A stretch of DNA of 64,000 bases from UBA2336 sp031395485. GTDB lineage: Bacteria; Bacteroidota; Bacteroidia; Cytophagales; Cyclobacteriaceae. Location of the stretch: NCBI GenBank assembly GCA_031395485.1, contig JANNUS010000005.1, positions 62,001-126,000 on the forward strand, given 5' to 3'. The translations under genes and the position numbers were made by a program. Under the pieces are notes generated by a model. The model saw only the letters and a program-made list of their open reading frames with translations, did no database searches and had not been told where the DNA came from. Positions 8,654 through 16,858 of this stretch are shown in pieces (position 1 is the stretch's first letter; each line of letters starts with the position of its first letter).

Positions 8654-8845
8654 CTAGTTGTTTTGGGATTTTGGTAGAGGATATTTTCTTCTAATTTTAT
8701 TAAGGAGGTAAAGTTTTTGTGCTGTAAAACTTTTGAAATGAATCAGGTCAAATTCAACTTGCCACGCCAGCCACAGGGTAAGCTCGAAACCCTTAAAAGC
8801 CGCGCTGTCTATTTTTTTATCCAACAGGTACTGCTCAAAATTCAC
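8654..8845 (-). CDS. Conserved small protein immediately upstream of kbl
   Basis: 63 residues beginning NFEQYLLDKKIDSAAF after the start and ending in a distinctive SFTAQKLYLLNKIRRKYPL plus a short tail. I recognise this C-terminal pattern (FTAQKL..IN.IRRKYPL) from small uncharacterised Bacteroidota proteins, so the frame is judged real; no function is known to me. The longest frame starts with TTG at 8851, but GTG at 8843-8845 gives the more family-like Met-Asn-Phe-Glu beginning and is preferred. The stop TAG at 8654-8656 is separated from the kbl ATG by one base, which points to coupled translation with kbl. Confidence 0.7.
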   Translation of the reverse strand: MNFEQYLLDKKIDSAAFKGFELTLWLAWQVEFDLIHFKSFTAQKLYLLNKIRRKYPLPKSQNN

Positions 8846-8923
8846 ACCCAAAGCTAAGGTGTTCTGCCAAAGTATGCGTAGGAATCGATAACGAAACAGT
8901 ATTTTTATTTACCTTTCGTTTCA

Positions 8924-9883
8924 ATGAAGCAACACAAAATTCTGGTTATTGGAGCCGGTGGTCAGTTAGGCTCTGAACTCACACAGGGCTTATGGAGCCT
9001 TTACGGAAAAGAGAACGTAATTGCTACCGACATCAAAGATCCCCAAGGCATACTCTCCCAAGGCAACTTCGAAATACTAGATGTGCTCAAGCAAAAACAT
9101 CTGTTTGAGTTTGTTCAGAAAAACAAAATCACTCAAATCTATCATCTAGCCGCGGTGCTCTCTGCCACAGGAGAAAAGAATCCAAAATTTGCATGGCACC
9201 TAAATATGGACGGCCTGATACATGTGCTTGACGCTGCCGTTGAATATAAACTTGACAAAGTATATTGGCCTAGTTCTATCGCGGCCTTTGGCCCAACGAC
9301 ACCCAAAAAAAATACGCCACAGGATACCATTATGGATCCCACCACAATTTACGGCATTAGCAAACAAGCTGGCGAACGATGGTGTGAATGGTATAATAAA
9401 AAAATGGGCGTAGATGTGCGCAGTCTTCGTTACCCGGGCTTGATCGGATACAAAACAAAACCCGGTGGAGGCACGACTGACTACGCAGTGGATATTTATT
9501 TTAAAGCGCTCACCGATAAAAAATATGAATGCTTCTTAAAACCAGATACATACTTGCCCATGATGTACATGGATGATGCCGTGAAGGCAACACTCGATTT
9601 AATGGAGGCTCCATCCGAAAAAATTAAAATACGTTCGAGTTATAACATTTCTGCCATGAGCTTCTGCCCAACTGATATAGCAGCAGAAATAAAAAAACAA
9701 ATTCCGGATTTTACTATTAGCTATGTTCCGGATTTCCGTCAGGCTATTGCTGATAGTTGGCCATCATCTATTGACGATGCACCGGCTAGAAATGACTGGG
9801 GATGGAATCATGCCTTTGGACTGAAAGAGATGTCCGATAAAATATTAAGAAACCTGCCAGCCTTACTGGCACAGGAGGCTTAA
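8924..9883 (+). CDS. tdh: L-threonine 3-dehydrogenase, short-chain (epimerase-like) type
   Basis: 319-residue NAD-dependent dehydrogenase of the extended SDR fold, oxidising L-threonine to 2-amino-3-ketobutyrate. Seen: the Rossmann loop GAGGQLGSEL at residues 10-19, HLAAVLSATGEKNP near 76, the catalytic Ser/Tyr/Lys arrangement with SSIAAFGP and YGISKQAGE, and the family-specific RYPGLIGYKTKPGGGTTDYA. These last segments separate threonine dehydrogenases from sugar epimerases. It is divergent from the small protein-kbl pair (78 bp between start codons), so both steps of threonine-to-glycine conversion are encoded together. Confidence 0.92.
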   Translation: MKQHKILVIGAGGQLGSELTQGLWSLYGKENVIATDIKDPQGILSQGNFEILDVLKQKHLFEFVQKNKITQIYHLAAVLSATGEKNPKFAWHLNMDGLIHVLDAAVEYKLDKVYWPSSIAAFGPTTPKKNTPQDTIMDPTTIYGISKQAGERWCEWYNKKMGVDVRSLRYPGLIGYKTKPGGGTTDYAVDIYFKALTDKKYECFLKPDTYLPMMYMDDAVKATLDLMEAPSEKIKIRSSYNISAMSFCPTDIAAEIKKQIPDFTISYVPDFRQAIADSWPSSIDDAPARNDWGWNHAFGLKEMSDKILRNLPALLAQEA

Positions 9884-9957
9884 AAAAATCTTAAATATTT
9901 ATGACTAATTCGTGAATGGTGAAGACCCTTGTAGCAACTCAATACTTCCGACTATTT

Positions 9958-11142
9958 CTAATCTTTAATAAATACCCTTGCTACTTGCTGATAGGTTGAA
10001 GATATATAACGAAGTAAATATACCCCAGAAGGTAAAGCCTTGTCTGGTATTAGTTCATTTTCGGTTGCGGTAACTGCAGCAGAAAATAACTCATTCCCTA
10101 CAGCATCTACTAAAACAACTCTATCGTGAGAAGTCGGCTCGAAATTAATAGCATACTTAATGGATAATCCGTTGGCAGGATTGGGATAAACACCAAACCT
10201 TTTGCCACCATTATAATTAATCGATTTTATTTTGAAGTATTCAACACTACCATCAATATCAACAGCTTTAAGTCTGTAGTACCCGTTGCCCACCAGCGGG
10301 GTATTATCATACCCCACGTATTGTTGAAGAGAGTTCGTATTGTAACCAGCACCCGGTACATTAACAATAGAAACAAATTTTAAATCACTACCCGCACGTT
10401 GTATTTCGAAGTGATCGAAATTTTCTTCCGACTCCGTTGCCCACTCTAGTAAAACACGTTGTTCATCCTTATAAAGCGAAACATTAAAATAACTCAAAAC
10501 AATAGGAAGGTTAGTTGTGCAAAATGCATCGCCCGCTGTACAGCCTGTAAATCCACCTGTTACAGGACATGGAGTGCCGCATGTTCCTCCATTGCCTATT
10601 TCTAACAAACCACCTGATATGGTTCCTGTTCCAGAAAACACTGCACCATTTTTAGCGGATAGCGTACCGTCAACCTCCAATGAGCCGCTGCCATTAACTA
10701 TAAAAGTTACGTTATTGTTATCTGGGTCACCCATATCTCCGTTAACGCCAGCTATAACATGAACAGCAACACCAGTATTTACTTGCAACGTGCTTGATCC
10801 GGTATTGGTCATCGGGACATTTCCGGTAACGTTTACGTTTGCATTATATTCCATTACTGAGCCATTGGCCAAGGTAATAGTCATGTCACCAGTCATGTTT
10901 AGCGCATAGTTCCAAATAAGCCGGTCGTTACCTCCTACATTAATTACTACGTTTCCTGTAAAGGTAGAAGTCGGTGGGCAGGTAGCTCCACCAGAAGCAG
11001 TCCATATACCCCCTGTACTTGCATTATAAGTGTTAGAACCCCCTCCGTTTGCATTAGCCGTACAGGTTTGCCCAAATACCGGAACAAAACACCCAAAAAT
11101 AAAAGTGAAAAAGATAACCGCTTTACGCATTTGCCCAGCCAT
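9958..11142 (-). CDS. Secreted protein with type A T9SS sorting domain
   Basis: About 394 residues. A signal peptide (MRKAVIFFTFIFG to FGQ) leads into a Gly/Asn/Thr-rich region (about 35-220) with repetitive beta-strand character (GNVVINVGG, GDMTITLANG, GSLEVDGTLSAKNG), likely a beta-helix. A second, Ig-like segment follows (VLLEWATESEENFDHFEIQR through YYRLKAVDIDG), and the C-terminus is a type A sorting domain: VYPNPANG then GVYLLRYISS and a basic/hydrophobic end VFIKD. Such domains direct export by the T9SS, whose translocon SprA is encoded at 21.3 kb. The frame extends to an ATG at 11196, but the signal peptide argues for 11142 or 11130. Confidence 0.85.
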   Translation of the reverse strand: MAGQMRKAVIFFTFIFGCFVPVFGQTCTANANGGGSNTYNASTGGIWTASGGATCPPTSTFTGNVVINVGGNDRLIWNYALNMTGDMTITLANGSVMEYNANVNVTGNVPMTNTGSSTLQVNTGVAVHVIAGVNGDMGDPDNNNVTFIVNGSGSLEVDGTLSAKNGAVFSGTGTISGGLLEIGNGGTCGTPCPVTGGFTGCTAGDAFCTTNLPIVLSYFNVSLYKDEQRVLLEWATESEENFDHFEIQRAGSDLKFVSIVNVPGAGYNTNSLQQYVGYDNTPLVGNGYYRLKAVDIDGSVEYFKIKSINYNGGKRFGVYPNPANGLSIKYAINFEPTSHDRVVLVDAVGNELFSAAVTATENELIPDKALPSGVYLLRYISSTYQQVARVFIKD

Positions 11143-11225
11143 TGTAAAAAACATAGCCACAAAATTGATTAAAATAATCTGAAACACCGCATTCAATAAT
11201 CTATTTTTGGCCTAATCGGTAACCT

Positions 11226-11233
11226 CAAAAGTA
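11226..11233 (-). promoter_or_regulatory. Putative -7 box for the T9SS cargo gene
   Basis: Minus-strand TACTTTTG matches TAnnTTTG exactly. It lies 84-91 bp upstream of the preferred start at 11142 within the divergent spacer shared with the flippase gene. No clear -33 element. Confidence 0.3.
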
Positions 11234-11305
11234 TTTAAAAACCTAAAAATCAGCATTTTATGGAAATCGCTGGCAAAAATTCGCTCTAAGTCTAACTTCA
11301 GGTAC

Positions 11306-12748
11306 ATGAATCCACTTAAAAAATTGGCAGGCGAAACATTGCTTTATGGACTCGGTAGCATTGTGCCTCGTTTTTTAAATTTTCTGCTCGTGCGCCTGCA
11401 CACAGATGTTTTTGTGCCTGAACAATACGGAGTAATGACCAAGCTATTTGCGTACATAGCCGTAATCAATATCGTTTTTATGTTTGGAATGGAGACAGCC
11501 TATTTCCGTTTTGCCACAAAACCAGGTATTGACGAGAAAAGAATTTTTCATCTTGCTCAAACCGTTGTTGTTTCTATTAGCCTGCTACTTGCAGTAACCC
11601 TTATTGCATTTGCTGCACCCGTTGCAAATGCATTAGCTATACCCAGCCATGCTAATCTTGTTATTTGGTTGGTCGTTATCATGTTTATTGATGCCCTTGT
11701 AGCCATACCCTTTGCGCGGCTTCGTTTGCAAAAAAAAGCTGGTCAATTTGCTTTCGGTAAGATTATCAATATTGCTATTCTCATTATACTTAATATTTAT
11801 TTTCTCAAGCTCTCCTACAATCCTTCGTTTGGTATTGGCTACGTTATTGCCGCTAATTTGGCGGCTAATGTTTTCTATATATTCTTTTTTGCACGAACAC
11901 TTATTTCGTGGAGGCCGACATTCGATAATAGCATTTCCAGATCTATGCTTAGCTATGCCTATCCAATCATGTTTATGGGGCTTGCCGGAATGACAAATGA
12001 AATGTTTTCGAGAGTCACGCTTGAATGGTGGCTGCCTTACAATTTTTACCCGGGACAAAGTTCAGAATATGCACTCGGTATTTTTGGCGCTTGTTATAAA
12101 TTTGCTGTGCTCATGAGTTTGGCCGTACAGGCTTTTCGATATGCAGCCGAACCCTTCTTTTTTTCTTCGGCTCAAAAAGCAACTTCTCCAGCACTCTTCG
12201 CTAAAGTCAATCACTACTTCATAATTGCTTGTTGTGTTTTGCTTTTGAGTGTAAGCATTAATTTAGATATTCTGAAATACTTTTTAGGAAACGATGATTA
12301 CTGGACCGGGCTTTCTATTGTGCCGGTGTTACTATTGGCCTATTTATTTTTGGGGATGTATTATAATTTTAGCGTATGGTTTAAACTAACCGATAAAACT
12401 TATTACGGCACGTTTATTACTATAGGAGGTGCTGCCTTAACAATCGCATTGAATTTTTTACTGATTCCTAAGTTTGGATATATGGGCAGTAGTGTAGCAA
12501 CACTGTTGTGTTACTTTTCGATGGCCGTGGCTTGTTATCTTCTTGGCCAAAAATTCTATCGTATACCTTATGCTATTGTGAAGGGCACGGCATACATCGT
12601 AGTAACAATTCTTATCATCTACGGTGTAGGGCTCATTAAAATAGAAACTCAATGGATCGCTACCAGTTTTCATATTTCAATAATCATAGTATTTCTTTGC
12701 ATTGTATACGTACTAGAGAAAAAGCAATTTCAGGAAACTACCAACTAA
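11306..12748 (+). CDS. Polysaccharide/oligosaccharide flippase (Wzx/MATE-like)
   Basis: 480-residue integral membrane protein with 12-14 hydrophobic segments, of the polysaccharide biosynthesis (Wzx-like, MOP superfamily) group that flips lipid-linked glycans across the inner membrane. Seen: the family N-terminus KLAGETLLYGLGSIVPRFLN, the GMETAYFRFA segment near residue 71, and the LSYAYPIMFMGLAGMTNEMF segment near 215. The specific glycan cannot be told. The following genes on the same strand (TPR protein, DUF4292, EnvC-like, tatA, lytic transglycosylase) form an envelope block, which fits a cell-wall or surface-glycan role, but MurJ identity is not claimed. Confidence 0.88.
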   Translation: MNPLKKLAGETLLYGLGSIVPRFLNFLLVRLHTDVFVPEQYGVMTKLFAYIAVINIVFMFGMETAYFRFATKPGIDEKRIFHLAQTVVVSISLLLAVTLIAFAAPVANALAIPSHANLVIWLVVIMFIDALVAIPFARLRLQKKAGQFAFGKIINIAILIILNIYFLKLSYNPSFGIGYVIAANLAANVFYIFFFARTLISWRPTFDNSISRSMLSYAYPIMFMGLAGMTNEMFSRVTLEWWLPYNFYPGQSSEYALGIFGACYKFAVLMSLAVQAFRYAAEPFFFSSAQKATSPALFAKVNHYFIIACCVLLLSVSINLDILKYFLGNDDYWTGLSIVPVLLLAYLFLGMYYNFSVWFKLTDKTYYGTFITIGGAALTIALNFLLIPKFGYMGSSVATLLCYFSMAVACYLLGQKFYRIPYAIVKGTAYIVVTILIIYGVGLIKIETQWIATSFHISIIIVFLCIVYVLEKKQFQETTN

Positions 12749-12882
12749 GTAACCGAAGGATTTCGTTTGTGGAGGTCGTATTGAATAAATTGCGGTGATT
12801 CTCTCCTCAATTACATACTTACTCCTTGTATAAAATTCGTTAATTTTACTCCTTATTTATTATTTCAATAATTCATCATCCA

Positions 12883-14646
12883 TTGACTCGAAAGCATTTC
12901 TATATTAGTTTTTTTCTTTTATCTATTGTTGGCGGATACTCTGATGTATGGGCTCAACGAAAGAAGAAGAATTCCGATTCCTCCTCTATCTCCTCTATAA
13001 AGCTTCGGGAAGCCGAATTTTACTTCACGGATGGCGAAAAATATTTCATTCTCGAAGATTTCGCGAAAGCTTTGATCTACTATCAAAAATCGCTGGATAT
13101 TAACCCTGAAAATGCTACCGTACACTATAAAATTGCAGAAGTGCTTTCCCGTAGTGAAAAACAAGAGGATTTATTGAAAGCCACAATTAGTATTGATAAG
13201 GCATTATTACTCGAACGTAAAAATAAATATTTCTACTTACTGGCTGCCCGTCTATACTCCAACCTAACGCGTTTTGATAAAGCAGCTTCCGTATACGAAA
13301 ACATGCTTCGCGAAGTGAAAGGAACTGAAAATTACCTTTATGAATTAGCAGCTCTATACCAATATGGCGGCAACCCTGACGAGGCCATTAAAGTTTACAA
13401 TAAAGCCGAAGTTTTTTTTGGGGTAAATGAAATTACTTCGCTTCAAAAACAACGCATCTATTTTGAACAAGGTAAAAGTGAAGATGCATTTTTAGAGGGC
13501 GAGAAACTCCTAAAAGCATTTCCAGATGAGGAGCAATTTGTTGTTGGCTTTACCGAAACACTTTCGCGGTTTGGTTATAAAGAAAAAGCCATACCCATTC
13601 TTGAAAAATTTATCAACGAAAATAAGGCTCCGAGTGCCTGCATGCTATTAGCCGGACTCTATCGCGACACGAATCGCGAAGAAAAAGCAAGGACGTTACT
13701 GCTGCGTGTTTTTAATGACCCTAACACCGAACTTTCGGGCAAATTAATTGTGCTCGGAACCTACAATGCTGAGCTAAATCAAAATAAGGAAAAGAGACAA
13801 TCCGATCCTGAAAAAGAGAAATTTGCATTAGCCTTATTTGCGCAGCTCATAAAGGAGTATCCTACACATCCGAATGTCCATATTATTGGTGGCGATCTTA
13901 ATCTTGCGCTGAGTAAAAATGCAGAAGCATTGCAATACTACATACAGGCCATTGACTACGGTGCTACCAACTTCGAGGTGTGGCAAAACCTTCTTTACCT
14001 TGAATCGCAGCTGGGGCTGCTCGACAACATAATCAAACATTCAGAGAAAGCGCTTGAGTATTTCCCAAACCAAGCCATGCTTTATTATTTTAATGGTGTT
14101 GCATATCAGCAAAAAAGAAAAAATAAGGAAGCCATAATTTCATTGGAGCAAGCAAAGAGACTTTCAACTGCTAACCCACAAATGGCGAATGAAATTAATA
14201 GCCTGTTAGGGGATGCCTATAATGCCACAAAAGAATATGATAAATCTGATCGAGCATACGATGAAGCACTTGCTTACAATTCGAATAATGACGTTGTACT
14301 AAATAACTACAGCTACTTTCTGGCTATACGCAAAGTGAATCTGGAGAAAGCAGAAAAAATGTCTGAACACCTTATTAAGAATAATCCCGAAAACGCTACT
14401 TATCTGGATACCCACGCCTGGGTTTTGTATATGCGCCAAAAATATCGTGAAGCAAAAAAGATAATAGAGAAAGCAATTTCTACGACCATGGCAAACGCTA
14501 CCCATTTTGATCATTATGGAGACATTCTTTTTAAACTAGGCGAAACGGATAGTGCCGTGCAACAATGGGAGAAGGCAAAAAGCATGTTAAGCACGAGTAG
14601 CGAAACATTAAATAAAAAAATTGCTAATCGTAAAGTATATGAATAG
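12883..14646 (+). CDS. Exported tetratricopeptide repeat protein
   Basis: 587 residues with a signal peptide (RKHFYISFFLLSIVG, cleavage after DVWAQ) and about 12 TPR-type helical repeats across the whole mature part (for example AKALIYYQKSLDINPENATV and AIISLEQAKRLSTANP). It is probably periplasmic or outer-membrane-associated and acts as a protein-interaction scaffold. The only start that keeps the signal peptide is a TTG at 12883; no in-frame ATG or GTG is available upstream. The 3' end overlaps the DUF4292 gene by 8 bp, which in turn overlaps the EnvC-like gene, so the three are translated from one message. Confidence 0.85.
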   Translation: MTRKHFYISFFLLSIVGGYSDVWAQRKKKNSDSSSISSIKLREAEFYFTDGEKYFILEDFAKALIYYQKSLDINPENATVHYKIAEVLSRSEKQEDLLKATISIDKALLLERKNKYFYLLAARLYSNLTRFDKAASVYENMLREVKGTENYLYELAALYQYGGNPDEAIKVYNKAEVFFGVNEITSLQKQRIYFEQGKSEDAFLEGEKLLKAFPDEEQFVVGFTETLSRFGYKEKAIPILEKFINENKAPSACMLLAGLYRDTNREEKARTLLLRVFNDPNTELSGKLIVLGTYNAELNQNKEKRQSDPEKEKFALALFAQLIKEYPTHPNVHIIGGDLNLALSKNAEALQYYIQAIDYGATNFEVWQNLLYLESQLGLLDNIIKHSEKALEYFPNQAMLYYFNGVAYQQKRKNKEAIISLEQAKRLSTANPQMANEINSLLGDAYNATKEYDKSDRAYDEALAYNSNNDVVLNNYSYFLAIRKVNLEKAEKMSEHLIKNNPENATYLDTHAWVLYMRQKYREAKKIIEKAISTTMANATHFDHYGDILFKLGETDSAVQQWEKAKSMLSTSSETLNKKIANRKVYE

Positions 14647-15391
14647 TCAACTGAAGGTACTCGTTGTTTTGCTTGCCTTAATTACAGTGGCTTGTAGTAA
14701 AAAGGGAACTACAACTTCATCTCGTATTAGTAGTTCAACATTGGCCATTGAAGAGATTGATTTTGAATATCTGCACGGAAAAGCCCGGATGGTATTAAAG
14801 GATGGAAATAAAGAGCGCGAAGTAAAAGCTAATATACGAGTACGTAAAGACAGCGTTATCTGGATGAATTTTTCTGTTATTGGCGTTCAGGGTGGCCGGG
14901 CCTTAATTAGTCAAGACTCGATAACCATTATGAGTAATGTAAATAAGGAGTACTATGTTTTTGACTATAATGAGCTTTCTAAACGATTTAATTTCGAGAT
15001 TAACTACACGGTAATTCAATCGGCTATGCTTGGCAATTTATTAATGAAACGAAAACCAGAAGATACGGTAGAGCAGAAAAGTGCAACCTATCTACTTAGT
15101 CAATCATCCGGCCATGTAGACGTGCTCAATTATATCAGTGAGGTAACCATGAAAATTCAAAAGGTAGAATTAAAAGAAAATGATACACACAATTCACTCA
15201 CCATCAATTATGGCGATTTTCAACCGGTAGGCAATAAACTTTTTCCGTATAATGGAACAATCAATCTGTTTTACAAAACAGCTGCAGGTTTATTGACAAC
15301 AACAATTATTTTTGAATACACAAAAGCTGAAGTTGGCGACAAAGAGCTCAGGTTTCCTTTTAACATTCCAAAAAAATATGAGCGGAAGTAA
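14639..15391 (+). CDS. DUF4292 lipoprotein
   Basis: 250-residue predicted lipoprotein of the DUF4292 family, which is largely confined to Bacteroidota and resembles LolA/LolB-like lipoprotein carriers in fold (established for the wider group, not shown here). Signal peptide with a lipobox-like ITVACSKK. The body is beta-rich with an amphipathic pattern (DFEYLHGKARMVLKDGNKER; SVIWMNFSVIGVQGGRALIS). ATG at 14639 is chosen over the in-frame codon at 14621 because it gives a compact lipoprotein signal and overlaps the end of the TPR gene by 8 bp. The next gene overlaps its end by 14 bp. Confidence 0.85.
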   Translation: MNSQLKVLVVLLALITVACSKKGTTTSSRISSSTLAIEEIDFEYLHGKARMVLKDGNKEREVKANIRVRKDSVIWMNFSVIGVQGGRALISQDSITIMSNVNKEYYVFDYNELSKRFNFEINYTVIQSAMLGNLLMKRKPEDTVEQKSATYLLSQSSGHVDVLNYISEVTMKIQKVELKENDTHNSLTINYGDFQPVGNKLFPYNGTINLFYKTAAGLLTTTIIFEYTKAEVGDKELRFPFNIPKKYERK

Positions 15392-16571
15392 AAGTATACT
15401 GCTTGCGTCTATACTTTTATGCATCTCCTTTTCAGGTATTGCACAAAAAAACAAAGTCCAGCTGCAAAAAGAGAAACAGCAAAACCTGCTAAAAATCAAG
15501 GAGGTTGAAAAAATTCTCACCGAAACTACTACCAAAAAGAAAAACTCACTTGGCGAGTTAACCGCGCTTAATCAGCGTATACGGGCACAGGAGGGTTTAA
15601 TCGTTTCCATAAAAAATGAGGTGACCTTACTTGAAGATGACATAGATGAAAATAATGAATTTATTGTAGCGCTGGAGGAAGATTTAAAAAAGCTTAAAAT
15701 GGAATACGCAGCCATGCTATTTGCGGCACAAAAAGCAAGTAATAGCGCGACCCGCTTAACATTTCTGTTTTCATCCGGTTCGTTTGAACAATTAATGATG
15801 CGATTACGGTACATGCGTCAATATTCTGAAAAGCGAAAACTTCAGGCAAAAGTTATTACGGGTGTTCAGTCTGAACTTTCTGGTCAGATAAAACAAATTG
15901 AAGTTAAAAAATCAGAAAAAAAATCATTACTCCATGAGGAACTTTCAGAAAACACAAATCTTACAGGACTCAAGAAAAAACAAAATGTATTAGTCAAATC
16001 ACTTGAAAAGGAAGAAAAATCGTTGAAACGAGACCTGGAGGAGACTAAAAAAGCGTTGGTTGTATTGGATAAAAAAATTAATGAAATCATTAAAGAAGAA
16101 TTAGAACGCGTAGCCCGCGAAGCCAAAGTAAAGTCAAGCTCCAACCCCACCACCGTTGCCCTTTCATCATCCTTTGAGGAGAATAAGAATAAATTCGGCT
16201 GGCCAGTGAAAGGCTTTATTTCGTTGGGCTTCGGAAGACAAAAACATCCATTATTGAAGGGTATATTTATTGAAAACAACGGGGTTAACATTCAAACCGC
16301 GGAAAACGAAAAGGTAAAGTCCATTTTCGAAGGAGAGGTGAGAGCCGTGGCCTTTATACCACCCTTGGGTAATTCGGTAATTATTACACATGGTGAATAC
16401 TTTACCGTTTACTCTGGGCTAAACGATGTATATGTTAAACGAGGTCAAAAAGTTATTGTAAACCAACAAATCGGGCAAGTACTCTCTAATTCAGAAGGTA
16501 TCTCAGAGTTGCGCTTTCAAATTCGAAAGAACACAACCGCACTAGACCCACAACTTTGGCTAAGAAATTAG
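15378..16571 (+). CDS. EnvC-like murein hydrolase activator with degenerate LytM domain
   Basis: 397 residues: signal peptide (SKSILLASILLCISFSGIAQ), a long coiled coil (about residues 25-260, Lys/Glu/Gln-rich heptads), and a C-terminal LytM/M23-type domain from about 275. The zinc ligands of active M23 peptidases are missing: where HxGxD is expected the sequence reads NNGVN, and the final HxH region reads TVYSGLND. This is the EnvC condition, a regulator that activates a separate amidase instead of cutting peptidoglycan itself; the target is not visible here. ATG 15378 is chosen because the upstream extension lacks signal-peptide character. It overlaps the DUF4292 gene by 14 bp. Confidence 0.88.
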   Translation: MSGSKSILLASILLCISFSGIAQKNKVQLQKEKQQNLLKIKEVEKILTETTTKKKNSLGELTALNQRIRAQEGLIVSIKNEVTLLEDDIDENNEFIVALEEDLKKLKMEYAAMLFAAQKASNSATRLTFLFSSGSFEQLMMRLRYMRQYSEKRKLQAKVITGVQSELSGQIKQIEVKKSEKKSLLHEELSENTNLTGLKKKQNVLVKSLEKEEKSLKRDLEETKKALVVLDKKINEIIKEELERVAREAKVKSSSNPTTVALSSSFEENKNKFGWPVKGFISLGFGRQKHPLLKGIFIENNGVNIQTAENEKVKSIFEGEVRAVAFIPPLGNSVIITHGEYFTVYSGLNDVYVKRGQKVIVNQQIGQVLSNSEGISELRFQIRKNTTALDPQLWLRN

Positions 16572-16607
16572 GCAACTCTATCATTTTTTCGTTCACGCTC
16601 TATGTCC

Positions 16608-16615
16608 TATCTTTA
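16608..16615 (+). promoter_or_regulatory. Putative -7 box for tatA-lytic transglycosylase
   Basis: TATCTTTA matches seven of eight positions of TAnnTTTG, 20 bp before the tatA ATG at 16635; T-rich sequence (TTTTTT) lies about 20 bp further upstream in place of a clean TTG. If used, it also rules out the longer tatA start at 16602. Confidence 0.35.
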
Positions 16616-16634
16616 CACCATTAACTTTTTATAT

Positions 16635-16853
16635 ATGAGCTCAATACTTTTGTTTGGAATGCCGGGCGGGATGGAATGGATCATCATCGCAGTTGCGGTG
16701 CTTATCCTCTTTGGTGCAAAAAAAATACCTGAGTTTGCCAAAGGACTAGGTCGTGGCATCCGTGAATTTAAGGATGCCGTAAAAGATGTTAAAAAAGAAG
16801 TCGATGAAGGTGCTCGCTCAGCAGGAAATTTAGAAGAGGGCGACAAGAAATAA
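16635..16853 (+). CDS. tatA: Sec-independent protein translocase subunit TatA
   Basis: 72 residues. Part of the twin-arginine translocase that moves folded proteins across the inner membrane. Seen: short periplasmic N-terminus ending GMEW, a single membrane helix (IIIAVAVLILFG), the hinge AKKIPEFAKGLG, an amphipathic helix (REFKDAVKDVKKEV) and an acidic tail. The open frame starts at 16602, but ATG 16635 gives the usual TatA length. tatC is not in this window. The following lytic transglycosylase starts 5 bp after the stop. Confidence 0.93.
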   Translation: MSSILLFGMPGGMEWIIIAVAVLILFGAKKIPEFAKGLGRGIREFKDAVKDVKKEVDEGARSAGNLEEGDKK

Positions 16854-16858
16854 TAAAA

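Noticed and set aside
11633..12058. 141-codon frame opposite the flippase gene
   Set aside because: Highly charged mirror of membrane-helix codons; a typical artefact.
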